From contig DSEQ01000038.1 in the NCBI GenBank assembly GCA_011056555.1, positions 1 through 64,000 of the forward strand: DNA of 64,000 bases, read 5' to 3'. Below are positions 36,016 through 46,939 of this stretch, piece after piece. This stretch comes from Candidatus Zixiibacteriota bacterium (GTDB lineage Bacteria > Zixibacteria > MSB-5A5 > JAABVY01). The notes beneath the pieces are model-generated. The model had not been told where the DNA came from and did not search any database. It worked only from the letters and a program-made list of their open reading frames with translations. Position 1 is the stretch's first letter; the number at the start of each line of letters is the position of its first letter. The position numbers and the translations under genes were made by a program.

Positions 36016-37233
36016 CTATTCTTCTTCTTCCTCTTCCTCGTCATCATCACCCTCTTCATAGTACTCTTCATAGAATACATATGGATTCTCTCTGGGGTGA
36101 GCGATCATTTCCGGAAGCGGTTCTACTTCTATGGCCTCAAGGAAGTTACCCAGGCCGACACGCTGAATAAATTCTCCGACACGCTCGCGGGCCTTGCCTT
36201 CCTCGCACCAGATATCCCAGATCCTCTCGACCAGATCCTTGATCTCGTCATAGGGTTCTTCCATCTTTATGAACGGAACAAGTACCGAGGAGAGCTGCGC
36301 GCCCTCGACGATGGGAGCCTTGGAGCCGATCAGAATCATGCAGCCGCGGTCCTTGCCGGGCTTCAAACCCTTATTCAGGACATTGATGCAATGCATGCAG
36401 TGACGGCAGTATTCATCCTCGATCTCGAGTTTCTTGCCGTCCCAGTGCATACACTGTCCGGGACAACGCAGAATAACGTCATTGATGATATCAACACCGT
36501 TATCGACATGTTCTTTGACCTTGTCCTGGTCGATCTGGATCTCATCTCTCCAGACGCCGATAAAGGACATGTCCGCACGGGCTATGGAAGCCACGCAGTC
36601 ATTGGGACAGCCGGCAAATTTAAATTTATACTTATAGGGGAATGCCGGGCGGTGAAGCTCATCCTGGAAATGCATGGTCATATGGTAACAGGCCTTCATG
36701 GTATCATAACAGGCCCATTCACATCTGGCCATACCGTTGCAACAGCTCGGGGTTCTCAGGTCGGAACCGGAACCGCCGATATCGAACCCGGCCTGAGCGA
36801 GTTCCTGGAAGGTCGGTTCGAGCTCGTCGGTAGTCGTTCCGAGAAGAATGATATCGCCGGTCGATCCATGCATGTTGGTCAGGCCCGATCCATGTCTCTC
36901 CCAGATATCAGCAATGGTTCTCAACGCTTCCGAGGTATAAAACCAGGCCGCGGGCATGTTGATACGCATGGTATGGAAGTGCGAGACTCCCGGAAATTCT
37001 TCGGGCACATCACAATAACGGCCGATAACCCCGCCGCCATAACCCAGAACACCAACTATGCCGCCGTGCTTCCAGTGGCCTATCTTTTCGTTATAGGACT
37101 TCTCCAGAATGCCAAGCAAGTCCTTGGACATATCATTTTTGGCTGCAGCAGTCTTGATCTCCTTAACGAAACTTGGCCATTTACCCTTCTCAAGTTCATC
37201 CAGCATCGGGGTATTTGGTAATTGGTCTGCCAT
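36016..37233 (-). CDS. dsrA: Dissimilatory sulfite reductase alpha subunit
   Basis: DsrA (405 aa) pairs with DsrB to reduce sulfite to a DsrC-bound trisulfide. Siroheme/cluster cysteines are in LRTPSCCNGMARCEWAC (164-175) and AGCPNDC (209, 213). The ferredoxin domain has CPGQC, CRHCMHC (276-282). An odd feature is the C terminus: the family usually ends soon after the Tyr/Phe-rich segment, but here it runs into GDDDEEEEEEE. The leader is long (about 230 bases) and carries two operator-like sites. Confidence 0.97.
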   Translation of the reverse strand: MADQLPNTPMLDELEKGKWPSFVKEIKTAAAKNDMSKDLLGILEKSYNEKIGHWKHGGIVGVLGYGGGVIGRYCDVPEEFPGVSHFHTMRINMPAAWFYTSEALRTIADIWERHGSGLTNMHGSTGDIILLGTTTDELEPTFQELAQAGFDIGGSGSDLRTPSCCNGMARCEWACYDTMKACYHMTMHFQDELHRPAFPYKYKFKFAGCPNDCVASIARADMSFIGVWRDEIQIDQDKVKEHVDNGVDIINDVILRCPGQCMHWDGKKLEIEDEYCRHCMHCINVLNKGLKPGKDRGCMILIGSKAPIVEGAQLSSVLVPFIKMEEPYDEIKDLVERIWDIWCEEGKARERVGEFIQRVGLGNFLEAIEVEPLPEMIAHPRENPYVFYEEYYEEGDDDEEEEEEE

Positions 37234-37320
37234 AATGACTCCTTACTTTTACTCTGCGAGGCAAAAGCCTCTTGTATTTGATCTGCAAATATCTCTACTT
37301 TTGTTCTGCCATCTCGTACT

Positions 37321-37338
37321 TGGTGAAATTTATAACAA
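37321..37338. promoter_or_regulatory. Leader operator of dsrAB
   Basis: TGGTGAAATTTATAACAA fits a Rex-like palindrome with one mismatch per half. It lies 88 bases upstream of dsrA, downstream of the probable promoter, where binding would block transcription. Confidence 0.45.
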
Positions 37339-37463
37339 ACTAACGTATGATTATTTATTTTTACGTCTTTCCATTGCCGGACGAGAAAATCTCTTCAATA
37401 ATGTCTTCCCGATATGCAAACTCGACTGTATTTTCCTGCACTTCAAATGTATTAAAAGCAATT

Positions 37464-37491
37464 AATGTAAAATAATTCACAAGCATGTCAA
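37464..37491 (-). promoter_or_regulatory. dsrAB promoter with embedded operator
   Basis: Minus strand: TTGACA (37486-37491), 16-base spacer, TACATT (37464-37469). The spacer and -10 contain TTGTGAATTATTTTACAT (37465-37482), a good Rex-like palindrome. The 15 bases GCTTGTGAATTATTT are shared exactly with the sat promoter, in nearly the same place relative to TTGACA. Confidence 0.62.
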
Positions 37492-37734
37492 GCCCAAAAT
37501 GCGCAATTATTCGTTTATAAACAATTATTTATGCTGCTTTTACGAACTGCTTTCCTTATGCATTCCATTACTATTGATACGAAGTAAAACGCCCCGCTTT
37601 TAACTAAATATTGGTATTCCGATGGATAAATAATATAGGCTAATCTAACATTTTTAGAGCAGCCAAGCTTGTGAAAAAAGTATCTAAGTAAATAGGATAA
37701 ATGGAATCTCAGGATTCTTCGAAGAGGCGCTCAT

Positions 37735-37941
37735 TCATTCTTCGGGATTGTCATCCGATATATCATCCGTATCGGAATCGTCTTTGAGCTCCCCTTTGAT
37801 TCGATGATAAGCATCATCCAGCATAAATGTGAATTTTTCGAATTCATCAAAATCGAAATGCAGGGTAATATCGTTATAGACGACATGCACCCGCCTGCCC
37901 TTACAGACAAAGACCCCTTTGTTTTTCTCATGCTTTGCCAT
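37735..37941 (-). CDS. Small hypothetical protein
   Basis: A 68-aa protein, unrecognised. The first 50 residues look like a compact alpha-beta domain (GVFVCKGRRVHVVYNDITL) and the tail is acidic (DDSDTDDISDDNPEE). GAGGGCAAG precedes the ATG at fair spacing. A shifted-frame reading of the same stretch is Ser/Met-rich and rejected. Confidence 0.5.
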   Translation of the reverse strand: MAKHEKNKGVFVCKGRRVHVVYNDITLHFDFDEFEKFTFMLDDAYHRIKGELKDDSDTDDISDDNPEE

Positions 37942-38164
37942 CTTGCCCTCGCTGATTGATGATCTGTTCTATTATACGTAATATGGCTCCCAGTGTCAGG
38001 CTATTTCTGGACATACTATTCACCATCCGTACCAGGCAAAACCTTCTTGTTGACTTTATGCTCCCTATTTATTTTTTTGACATGTATCAATTACAAACGT
38101 CTTGGAAAATGACACCTTGGGTAGAATATTAAGAAAAATCAAATAAGCAAAAAGTGAGGGAACG

Positions 38165-39430
38165 ATGAGACCACAGAAAATCTTGCTCAGCATTGCGTTA
38201 TTTATTCTGGCGCTGATGCTTATCCCGTCATTTCTGAATGCCCAGGGGATCAAGGTCGCCGACGGGCTGACGATTGACGGCCAGATCCGTGAACGTACCG
38301 AGTTTGACGGCAAAGATTTCAACACTGACACCGACATGATCGAAAGATCATACCTGAGAACACGTCTGGGACTGAAATTCACCCGCATTGAAAATACCCA
38401 GATCTACCTGCAGTTTCAGGATTCGCGCAATCTGGGCACAAACTCAGGCGGCCTTACCAACGACGACAACCTGGGCATTCACCAGGCCTATATCAAGTTC
38501 ATGATTCCGGGCATGGAGGGTAGCTGGCTGCAGCTCGGACGTTTTGAAGCCAAATATGGACGTGAAAGGGTAATCGGCGCTGTTGGTTGGAGCAATATCG
38601 GGCGGACATTCGACGGCCTGCGTTTTGGATATGACGGTGGATTTCTGTCATTTGATCTGTTCCTGCTCAAAATCGTAGAACGCGGATTCGGCACACCATC
38701 GCGTGCCGGGGATCATCATCTTTATGGCCTCTACACCCGATGGCTGGAAAGGCACCTGCATATATTCGGGCTGCTGGATTACGACCACCAGGAATCCTTC
38801 CCCGGTTCGGATGAGCCTACCCTGGCACGATATACACTGGGGACATATTATCATCGTACCACCCGCTCCGGCTTTGATGTTGCGCTCGATCTGGCTTATC
38901 AGGGCGGGGAGTATGACAGAATCAATGTCGATAAAATAGCGGCTTACATGCTTGCGGCAGAACTTGGTTATACATTTGTAAACAGCGACGCCAGACCGCG
39001 TATCGGGGCAGGTGTGGATATGACCTCCGGCGATGAGGGCATTGATGCCTCTGAGCTGAATACCTACGATAATCTTTATTACACCGGGCATGCATACCGG
39101 GGATATATGGATTTATTTGTTGAGAATCCGTTCGAGGGTCTCTTCGATCTTTTCGGACGGGTGTCTATAATGCCGACCGATAAATGGTGGTTTGGATTCG
39201 ATTTTCATTATTTCCGCACCATGGAAGATTACTTCATATTGACTGAGCCAATTGGTGATAACACATCCAGCGCCATCGGCAGCGAGATCGATTTCACGGC
39301 GAAGTATAATATTTATGAGAATCTCGACGCTCAGGGCGGGCTGTCTCTGTTTTTCCCATCCGAGGACTGGCAGGGTGATGACTCCGACACCGGCACCTGG
39401 TTTTATTTCATGCTGACCGCAGGATTGTAG
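38165..39430 (+). CDS. Alginate-export-family outer-membrane porin
   Basis: A 421-aa protein with a signal peptide (about residues 1-26, ending FLNAQG) and alternating amphipathic strands throughout. The pattern RERTEFDGKDF, YLRTRLGLKF and LQLGRFEAKYGRERVIGA matches the alginate-export/porin family (16-18 strand barrels). It ends with an aromatic-rich strand WFYFMLTAGL, as barrels usually do. Substrate unknown; an anion or sulfate porin is a possibility only by position next to the dsr island. Confidence 0.78.
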   Translation: MRPQKILLSIALFILALMLIPSFLNAQGIKVADGLTIDGQIRERTEFDGKDFNTDTDMIERSYLRTRLGLKFTRIENTQIYLQFQDSRNLGTNSGGLTNDDNLGIHQAYIKFMIPGMEGSWLQLGRFEAKYGRERVIGAVGWSNIGRTFDGLRFGYDGGFLSFDLFLLKIVERGFGTPSRAGDHHLYGLYTRWLERHLHIFGLLDYDHQESFPGSDEPTLARYTLGTYYHRTTRSGFDVALDLAYQGGEYDRINVDKIAAYMLAAELGYTFVNSDARPRIGAGVDMTSGDEGIDASELNTYDNLYYTGHAYRGYMDLFVENPFEGLFDLFGRVSIMPTDKWWFGFDFHYFRTMEDYFILTEPIGDNTSSAIGSEIDFTAKYNIYENLDAQGGLSLFFPSEDWQGDDSDTGTWFYFMLTAGL

Positions 39431-39730
39431 TTGAAATATTACGCGGCGCACGAGGACGTACGCCGCACACAAACGTTGACCGCTGGATTGTAAAGCGGAT
39501 GCGGGGAAAAATTGCAGGGCAGGTTCCCTGCGAACCTGCCATCGCTGACAAATGGATTTGTCGGCGGCACCCGAATTTAATAGGCAGGACCACGGGGGTC
39601 TTGCGCTACGCAAACTGAAATAACACGATGTAATTTCGTCCATGTGCCGCCGGGAACCCATTCCCGGCCGATAGCCATCGGGTTAGGGAACCCGACGGCA
39701 CAAAAATACGATTAGTTTTGTAGGGGGCTT
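39431..39730. repeat. Palindromic repeat cluster after the porin gene
   Basis: Several GC-rich inverted repeats are packed here: GCGGCGCACGAGGACGTACG and continuation at 39443-39466 (near copy at 46754-46779), GCAGGTTCCCTGCGAACCTGC near 39520, GTGCCGCCGGGAACCCA at 39644 (copy at 10933) and its inverted relative at 39674-39701. No gene is supported; open frames crossing it are by-products of repeat composition. Confidence 0.55.
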
Positions 39731-39857
39731 CTCTACGAACTCCGAATGACATTTTGTGAACACCGACTTTATCAACAAGCCCAAAAGGGATGGGATATCC
39801 ATAAAACAGACATCTAATAGCATCCCAAAAAATCTCAAAAAAACTCTCAATTCCCAC

Positions 39858-39885
39858 TTGATTTTTTCTGCGGAACTTTTATATT
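39858..39885 (+). promoter_or_regulatory. groESL promoter
   Basis: TTGATT (39858-39863), 16-base spacer and TATATT (39880-39885), ten bases before the CIRCE operator. The layout matches HrcA-controlled chaperonin promoters. Confidence 0.6.
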
Positions 39886-39894
39886 GCCCCGCTG

Positions 39895-39921
39895 TTAGCA
39901 CTCTTATTAAGTGAGTGCTAA
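39895..39921. promoter_or_regulatory. CIRCE operator (HrcA site)
   Basis: TTAGCACTC-N9-GAGTGCTAA matches the CIRCE consensus at every arm position. It sits between the promoter and groES, so HrcA repression of groESL is expected. hrcA itself is not in the window. Confidence 0.95.
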
Positions 39922-39985
39922 TAATGGCAAGTAGATAAATTAAGTCTAATATATTGAGTAAATTATTAAAAATGAGGAGGTTCGC

Positions 39986-40276
39986 ATGAACATTCAGCCT
40001 TTGGCAGACAGGGTTCTGGTTGAGCCAATGGAGCCCGCCGAGGTTAAAAAGGGTGGAATTATTATTCCCGACACCGCCAAGGAAAGGCCCCAGGAGGGCA
40101 AAATTATCGCGGTCGGCAGCGGCCGGGTGACCGACGAAGGCAACAAGGTCAATATGGAAGTTTCCGTAGGCGACAAGATTCTTTACGGCAAATACTCAGG
40201 TTCGGAAGTCCGGGTCGAGGACAAAGAGTATTTGATAATGCGTGAATCAGATATTCTGGCAGTTGTGCAAGACTAA
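39986..40276 (+). CDS. groS: GroES co-chaperonin
   Basis: A 96-aa cap subunit of the GroEL-GroES folding chamber. It starts [16 protein letters not shown], with mobile-loop residues [16 protein letters not shown] and the end [17 protein letters not shown] precedes the ATG. CIRCE lies upstream and groEL follows 21 bases downstream. Confidence 0.98.
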   Translation: MNIQPLADRVLVEPMEPAEVKKGGIIIPDTAKERPQEGKIIAVGSGRVTDEGNKVNMEVSVGDKILYGKYSGSEVRVEDKEYLIMRESDILAVVQD

Positions 40277-40294
40277 AATAAAAGGAGATGATAA

Positions 40295-41944
<1,650 letters not shown>

Positions 41945-41968
41945 TCGAAAGTCTGTATTTAATGATAG

Positions 41969-41998
41969 AAAAGCCCTGTCAGAGGACGGGGCTTTTTT
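41969..41998 (+). terminator. groESL terminator
   Basis: A 12-bp stem (AAAAGCCCTGTC with GACGGGGCTTTT, one G-T pair), tetraloop AGAG, then TT and a T-rich run. It starts 25 bases after the groL stop. Confidence 0.9.
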
Positions 41999-42018
41999 GT
42001 TGTGTTCGATATGTTTAG

Positions 42019-42047
42019 TTGACAATCAAAACATGATTCAATAAGAT
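42019..42047 (+). promoter_or_regulatory. Promoter of the asparagine-synthase-like gene
   Basis: TTGACA (42019-42024), 17-base spacer, TAAGAT (42042-42047), 34 bases before the ATG. Confidence 0.55.
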
Positions 42048-42081
42048 CATCATAGTCAACTAACAATAAAAAAAGGATTGT

Positions 42082-43878
42082 ATGCCAGGACTGTCGCTTT
42101 TGTTCTCCAAAACCGGGATCGAAGCGCAATCTGCTGCCGGCTTCGAGTCAACTCTGAAAGAAATGCATTTCTTTCAAGGCTATCGCTCAGAAATTCTGTA
42201 CAAGGGGAAAAACATAATAATCGGCTTCTCAGGATATGAGGGCTATCCGATCACTCGATATGAATTCGATGACCTGATAATATTTTTTGAAGGAAAGATC
42301 TATAACCGCAGTGAGAATGAAAAATCCCAAATTTTGAAATCTATAGCAAAAACCGCTTTGCAGGGAGACGCTGCCAGGATTCCGGCTGCACTGCGTGAGA
42401 AGCTGGTAGATTTAGATGGTGAGTTCTGGTTTGCCGCGATCGATACAACTAATCAAAAATTTCTGATAGCAAACGATTCCCTCGGCAAACTCCCGCTTTA
42501 CTACCATGAATCATCGAATGGCCTGACTATCTCAAGGGAAATATCATTCGTGCGAAGGCTCGATGATGTTCATGATTTTGACCGATATGGTACAGCTCAG
42601 TTCTTGATGCTTCACTATCCTCTCGGAGGCAGGACAATTTTTTCCGGGATTAAGAAAATGCCGCATGCTTCATTTATGCAGGCGGAAGATACGAGAACTT
42701 TCTCAGAGCCCATCAGATACCATCAATGGGATATTAAAACAGTGCATGATAAATCTTCAATAGAAGAGTCTGCTGAGAGACTATTATTTCAGGCAAAGGA
42801 TGCTGTGAATGGCCGCAATTCCTTAAACATATCTGAAAAATCAATTATCGCTTTATCCGGCGGCCTCGACTCCCGGGCTGTGCTTGGGATATTGAAGGCG
42901 GCGGGTGTGGGAATGCTGGCCGCAAGTTCGATCAATTACAGCCGCAGCAATCTATTCGATGTCAATATTGCGGAAAAAGTAGCGGCCGTCCAGGATGTGG
43001 AATTTATCAGAATACAGCTGGAGAATCCGAAATTTGGTGATTTGGAAAAGATTGCGGAAATCAAACCGGGATTGAACAACATTTCGATGGCCAATGCTCT
43101 GGGGCTATACACAAACTTGTTGGACAGGTTTCCGTATGGCGCTGATTTTTATACCGGTGACGGTGGCGCTTCCATGAAAACGCCATATAGAAGCCAGGGC
43201 GGAATTAAATCGAAAGATCAGTTGCTTCAGCAGATATTCAATACTCCTGCAGTTTTTGATGATGATGAAATGAAGAGGCTGCTTGGCCTGGGGATCTCAG
43301 ATTTAGTTGATGATTTTGAAGGAGAAGTATCAAGCTACCCGCCTGAGAGCTGGAGAGAAAAATACCTTTATTATACGGTCTTCGATTACCTCACAAACTT
43401 CGGATACGAGGGCGAGGATCGCAGCCGTTATTTCTTCTGGACCCAGACGCCCTTTGAAGCGATCCCGTTTTATATCAACGCCCTCAGAATTCCGGACCGA
43501 TTCAAATCCGGACTCAAACTTATGAATCGGTTTTTGAAGTTGTGTGATCCCGCACTTTTGAATGTGGTATATGCCGATTACGGAGCCAAACCTGAATCAT
43601 CCCGTATACGGACAAAACTGCTGGTGAGAAGATTTATGAAAAGGCATCCGGCGCTTTTGCGAAGAATGCGGAGAGTTGTATTTCCGCGGACATACAGGCC
43701 AAAGCCAATCGAAGACCATCTGCTCGATTATGCATTGGGCTCATTGAGGCATGCCGGTTTTCTATCCAATATTATTGACTCTGACTACCTGGATAAGCTC
43801 TTACGGAGACCCATCAGCAGGTCCCGGTTTGAAAGCCTGCTGTCGCTGATTTTGGCCTGCAGGAAGATGCATGGATGA
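42082..43878 (+). CDS. Asparagine-synthase-like protein lacking the glutaminase cysteine
   Basis: A 598-aa protein with an Ntn-type N-terminal half and an ATP-pyrophosphatase half. The PP-loop ALSGGLDSRAVLGIL lies near residue 257. FWFAAIDTTNQKFLIANDSLGKLPLYY fits the N-terminal fold, but the residue after Met is Pro and no Cys2 exists. Glutamine hydrolysis is therefore not expected, so ammonia-dependent or non-amidation chemistry is likely, as in some lactam synthetases or exopolysaccharide/lasso-type enzymes. No biosynthetic neighbours are present, so the substrate is unknown. Confidence 0.75.
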   Translation: MPGLSLLFSKTGIEAQSAAGFESTLKEMHFFQGYRSEILYKGKNIIIGFSGYEGYPITRYEFDDLIIFFEGKIYNRSENEKSQILKSIAKTALQGDAARIPAALREKLVDLDGEFWFAAIDTTNQKFLIANDSLGKLPLYYHESSNGLTISREISFVRRLDDVHDFDRYGTAQFLMLHYPLGGRTIFSGIKKMPHASFMQAEDTRTFSEPIRYHQWDIKTVHDKSSIEESAERLLFQAKDAVNGRNSLNISEKSIIALSGGLDSRAVLGILKAAGVGMLAASSINYSRSNLFDVNIAEKVAAVQDVEFIRIQLENPKFGDLEKIAEIKPGLNNISMANALGLYTNLLDRFPYGADFYTGDGGASMKTPYRSQGGIKSKDQLLQQIFNTPAVFDDDEMKRLLGLGISDLVDDFEGEVSSYPPESWREKYLYYTVFDYLTNFGYEGEDRSRYFFWTQTPFEAIPFYINALRIPDRFKSGLKLMNRFLKLCDPALLNVVYADYGAKPESSRIRTKLLVRRFMKRHPALLRRMRRVVFPRTYRPKPIEDHLLDYALGSLRHAGFLSNIIDSDYLDKLLRRPISRSRFESLLSLILACRKMHG

Positions 43879-44013
43879 AACATAAAACTGACCACATCAA
43901 TCCTCTTGCGAAGCAGGTGCATTTTTATTAGATTAAGAGCCTTTGGCAGAACAAATTGCCGACATTTGTGTTGCTTGATTATTGAAGATAATTAAGTAGA
44001 AAGGAAATAGAAA

Positions 44014-44517
44014 ATGCAGGACGTATTTGATTTCGCCATGCAGATGGAGCAGGATGGCCGAGATTATTACGAGGAGATGGCCTCCAAGACTAAAATCCCG
44101 GCTCTGAAGAAGATTCTTACGGGCCTGGCCGATGATGAAAAGCGTCATTACCAGATATTCAAGAATCTTAAAGAGCAGCACTCGGATCAGGTCTCGCAGC
44201 TTTCGGAAAAGTCGACCACCATCATGAGCGACGCCAGGAATATTTTTGAGCAGTTATCCGGAGACGAAGTTGAGGTTGATACTGCCGGTGACGCTATCGA
44301 GGTCTGGGAGCATGCCCAGGAAATCGAGAAAAAGAGCGAAGATTTCTATCGCGAAAAGGCCGGTGTCGTTCCCGATAAGACCGCCAGGGACCTGCTGAAC
44401 AAAATAGCAGACGAGGAACATAAGCACTGGGCCCTGATCGAATCTGTCATGCAGTTTCTGCATCGACCCGACAGATGGCTCGAAGATGCAGAATGGAACC
44501 ATCTCGAGGAATACTAA
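44014..44517 (+). CDS. Ferritin-like/rubrerythrin-type diiron protein
   Basis: A 167-aa four-helix protein. Metal-ligand patterns EQDGRDYYEEMA, DDEKRHYQIFK, EIEKKSEDFYREKA and DEEHKHWALIE supply the two E...ExxH pairs of a diiron site. There is no rubredoxin domain. Such proteins reduce peroxide or store iron in anaerobes. It stands alone between unrelated genes. Confidence 0.85.
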   Translation: MQDVFDFAMQMEQDGRDYYEEMASKTKIPALKKILTGLADDEKRHYQIFKNLKEQHSDQVSQLSEKSTTIMSDARNIFEQLSGDEVEVDTAGDAIEVWEHAQEIEKKSEDFYREKAGVVPDKTARDLLNKIADEEHKHWALIESVMQFLHRPDRWLEDAEWNHLEEY

Positions 44518-44622
44518 ATCAACCTTGCTAATTTGCGGGGAGATGCCGTCGAGCGAGATGGTTTCTCCCCTTTTTGATATTTTGACCATATATTGCCGGG
44601 ACGTCAAATAAAGGAGAATAAA

Positions 44623-46449
44623 ATGTCTGAAAGCAGTGGAACCTCTGTCAGCAAGAAGGGAGCTCCCCGCTGGGACCTGGAATCCGTCTTTCCGGGAGGC
44701 AGTAGATCCGATGAATACAAGCAGTATAGAGAAAACTTGAAGAAGGATCTGGATGCTCTCGAGTCCCGGATGAAGTCAATCAAGGATAAAGCCGATCAAT
44801 TGAACCGCAGCGAAATTATCGGGCTCATAGAGGAACTCCAGAAATTATACCAGAAGGTTGAACTGGTTTACTCATTTGCGGGATGTTTGTCGGCAGCTGA
44901 CGTGAAGGATGATCACGCTTATCATGTCTATTCCGAAGCGCAGGGATATCAGTCGCAGTGGGAGAATTTGAAGACCACCCTGGAATCGTTCATCCTGGAA
45001 TTGAGCGACAGCGCCTGGGAGAATCTGCTCAAGGATGACAGGGTCAAACGCATCAGGTTCTATCTGGATGAAATCCGCAAAATTGCAGAAATAAAAATGC
45101 CTCCGGATAAGGAAGCGCTGGTGCTTGATCTGGCTGTCAACGGCTATCATGCCTGGAATAATATCTACACAAAAATGGCGGGCGGTAGCACGGTAGAATT
45201 TACTGAAGATGACAAGACCGAGGTGATTTCACTGGGACAACTGGCGCTCAAGATGGGCTCGCCGGACAGGGCTATTCGCAAAAAAGCGTTTGATAAGCTA
45301 ACCGAAGCCTGGCAAAAGAATGCTGACCTGGCAAGTATCATGCTCAATTCGCAGGCCGGATTTCGACTCTCGCTCTATAAACATCGCGGATGGAAATCGC
45401 CTATATTCGAGCCGCTTTTGATCGGACGTCTGCAGGAAAAAACCCTGGATGCGATGTGGGAATCGGTTCAAAATGCCGCGCCCAGATACCAGCAGTATAT
45501 CGATGCTAAGAAGAAGCTCATGGGCGCCGACACATTCTGCTGGTACGATCAGATTGCGCCGGTGGGAAAATCATCGAAAGAATTTAACTTTAATGAGGCT
45601 TCGAAGTTCATCATCGAGCAAATTCAGGATTTCTCGAATGATATGGCGGAGTTTATCAAACATGCCCTTGGGAATAACTGGGTTGAGGCGGAAAATCGTC
45701 CCGGCAAGGCTGCGGGAGGCTTCTGTACCGGGCTGGGTGAGGTCAAGGAGAGCCGTATCTTCATGACTTTTGAAAGCAATTATGACAGCCTTTTAACTTT
45801 GGCTCATGAGCTGGGGCACGCCTATCATCATCACGTGCTCAAGGATGATCCCGCCTTTGCGCAATTCTACCCCATGGGATTGGCCGAGACTGCCTCGACA
45901 TTCAATGAGCTGCTGGTAACCGATGCCGCGCTTTCGCAGGTCAGTGATCCGCAGGAGAAGATCATGCTTCTGGACCAGAAGATCGGGAACGGATTTGTGA
46001 TGTTCTGCAATATCCATGCACGTTATATTTTTGACAGGAGTTTTTACAAAGAGCGCGCTAAGGGAACTGTCAGCAAAGACCGCTTAAACGAACTGATGCT
46101 GGATTCACAGAAAATTGCCTTCTGTAATATGCTTGATGAGAACGGATATCACCCCGAATTCTGGGCCTCGAAGCTGCATTTCTTCGAAACTTATGTTCCG
46201 TTTTATAATTTTCCGTATACATTTGGATATCTGTTTTCGAATGCTGTCTATCATCGAGCCAAAGATGAGGGAAAGTCGTTTGCAGAAACATACCGTGAGC
46301 TGTTGTCGGATACCGGTGTGATGACATCCGAGGATGTCGCGAAGAAATATCTCGATGCCGACCTGACTGATCCGGCCTTCTGGAAATGGGTGACCGACAA
46401 AGCCACCGACGATATTCCGGAATTTGTGCAACTGGCTGAAAAAGTCTGA
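44623..46449 (+). CDS. pepF: Oligoendopeptidase F-like M3 metallopeptidase
   Basis: A 608-aa cytoplasmic zinc peptidase. Zinc site HELGH at residues 395-399 with the downstream glutamate in GLAETASTFNEL. The C-terminal half (NGYHPEFWASKLHFF, FPYTFGYLFSNAVY) is typical of PepF/Plz. ATG 44623 has AAAGGAG at good spacing; a start ten codons upstream lacks one. Confidence 0.94.
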   Translation: MSESSGTSVSKKGAPRWDLESVFPGGSRSDEYKQYRENLKKDLDALESRMKSIKDKADQLNRSEIIGLIEELQKLYQKVELVYSFAGCLSAADVKDDHAYHVYSEAQGYQSQWENLKTTLESFILELSDSAWENLLKDDRVKRIRFYLDEIRKIAEIKMPPDKEALVLDLAVNGYHAWNNIYTKMAGGSTVEFTEDDKTEVISLGQLALKMGSPDRAIRKKAFDKLTEAWQKNADLASIMLNSQAGFRLSLYKHRGWKSPIFEPLLIGRLQEKTLDAMWESVQNAAPRYQQYIDAKKKLMGADTFCWYDQIAPVGKSSKEFNFNEASKFIIEQIQDFSNDMAEFIKHALGNNWVEAENRPGKAAGGFCTGLGEVKESRIFMTFESNYDSLLTLAHELGHAYHHHVLKDDPAFAQFYPMGLAETASTFNELLVTDAALSQVSDPQEKIMLLDQKIGNGFVMFCNIHARYIFDRSFYKERAKGTVSKDRLNELMLDSQKIAFCNMLDENGYHPEFWASKLHFFETYVPFYNFPYTFGYLFSNAVYHRAKDEGKSFAETYRELLSDTGVMTSEDVAKKYLDADLTDPAFWKWVTDKATDDIPEFVQLAEKV

Positions 46450-46939
46450 TGCTATTAAATGAAAGCGTCATTTACCGTCATTCTGAGCGAGGCGAAGAAT
46501 CAGTTCGATCCGTGAGAGATTCTTTGATTACTTCGTTCCCTCAGAGTGACGTAATGAAACCATAGGTATAGGTCAAATCCTTCCGGGATTTGACGTGTTT
46601 GGTGCCCCATCACCTGCAGGGGTGGAATTGATCGGGAGGGTGACCCAATCTTCAGATTGGGAGGGATTTATCGAGAGAGATCCCAAGCTAAAGCTTGGGG
46701 CACCCAGAAAGCTGAATATTGTGCCGGGCTTACCTCCGGGTGCGTTCGGAAATACGCGGCGCACGAGACGTACGCCGCGCACGAATATATTTGTCATTCC
46801 GAGAGAGTCCCGATCTTTGGTCGAGGATGACCGTGGGAATCTCAGCCGATGTATCAAGAACATCATAAGAGATTGCCGCGTCCGTCAACAGCCGGATTCA
46901 AAATCGCTACACTCCTGGCAATGACGACGAAAAAAGATC
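46450..46939. repeat. Mosaic of dispersed palindromic repeats
   Basis: No gene is supported. Elements in order: an inverted repeat 46476-46553 opening CGTCATTCTGAGCGAGGCGA, a repeat type found widely in bacterial genomes; a hairpin GTCAAATCC/GGGATTTGAC near 46571; a 104-base element 46601-46704 bounded by GGTGCCCC and GGGGCACC; GTGCCGGGCTTACCTCCGGG from 46731; the GCGGCGCACGAG palindrome 46754-46779; and GATTGCCGCGTC...GGCAATGACG ending near 46925. Repeats are stacked end to end. Confidence 0.6.

Larger units (their letters stand above)
37234..37734. promoter_or_regulatory. dsrAB control region
   Basis: A long AT-rich intergenic stretch. It holds the dsrA promoter with embedded operator (37464-37491), a second Rex-like palindrome in the leader (37321-37338), a five-codon ATGGCAGAA frame on the minus strand (37295-37312) and GTTTATAAAC (a perfect 10-bp palindrome at about 37513). 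Nothing coding is supported in 37500-37734. Confidence 0.55.

Noticed and set aside
37660-37690. CTTGTGAAAAAAGTATCTAAG as another operator
   Set aside because: Only one half-site, and no gene start is suitably placed.
37731-37931. Alternative frame of the small hypothetical gene
   Set aside because: Met/Ser-rich shifted frame; the 68-aa frame has a better start and composition.
39606-39901. Open frames on the minus strand before groES
   Set aside because: Made of repeat sequence and cross the groESL promoter and CIRCE.
43935-43960. Sigma54-like promoter (TTGGCAGAACAAATTGCC) before the ferritin-like gene
   Set aside because: GG-to-GC spacing is one base too long for the -24/-12 consensus.
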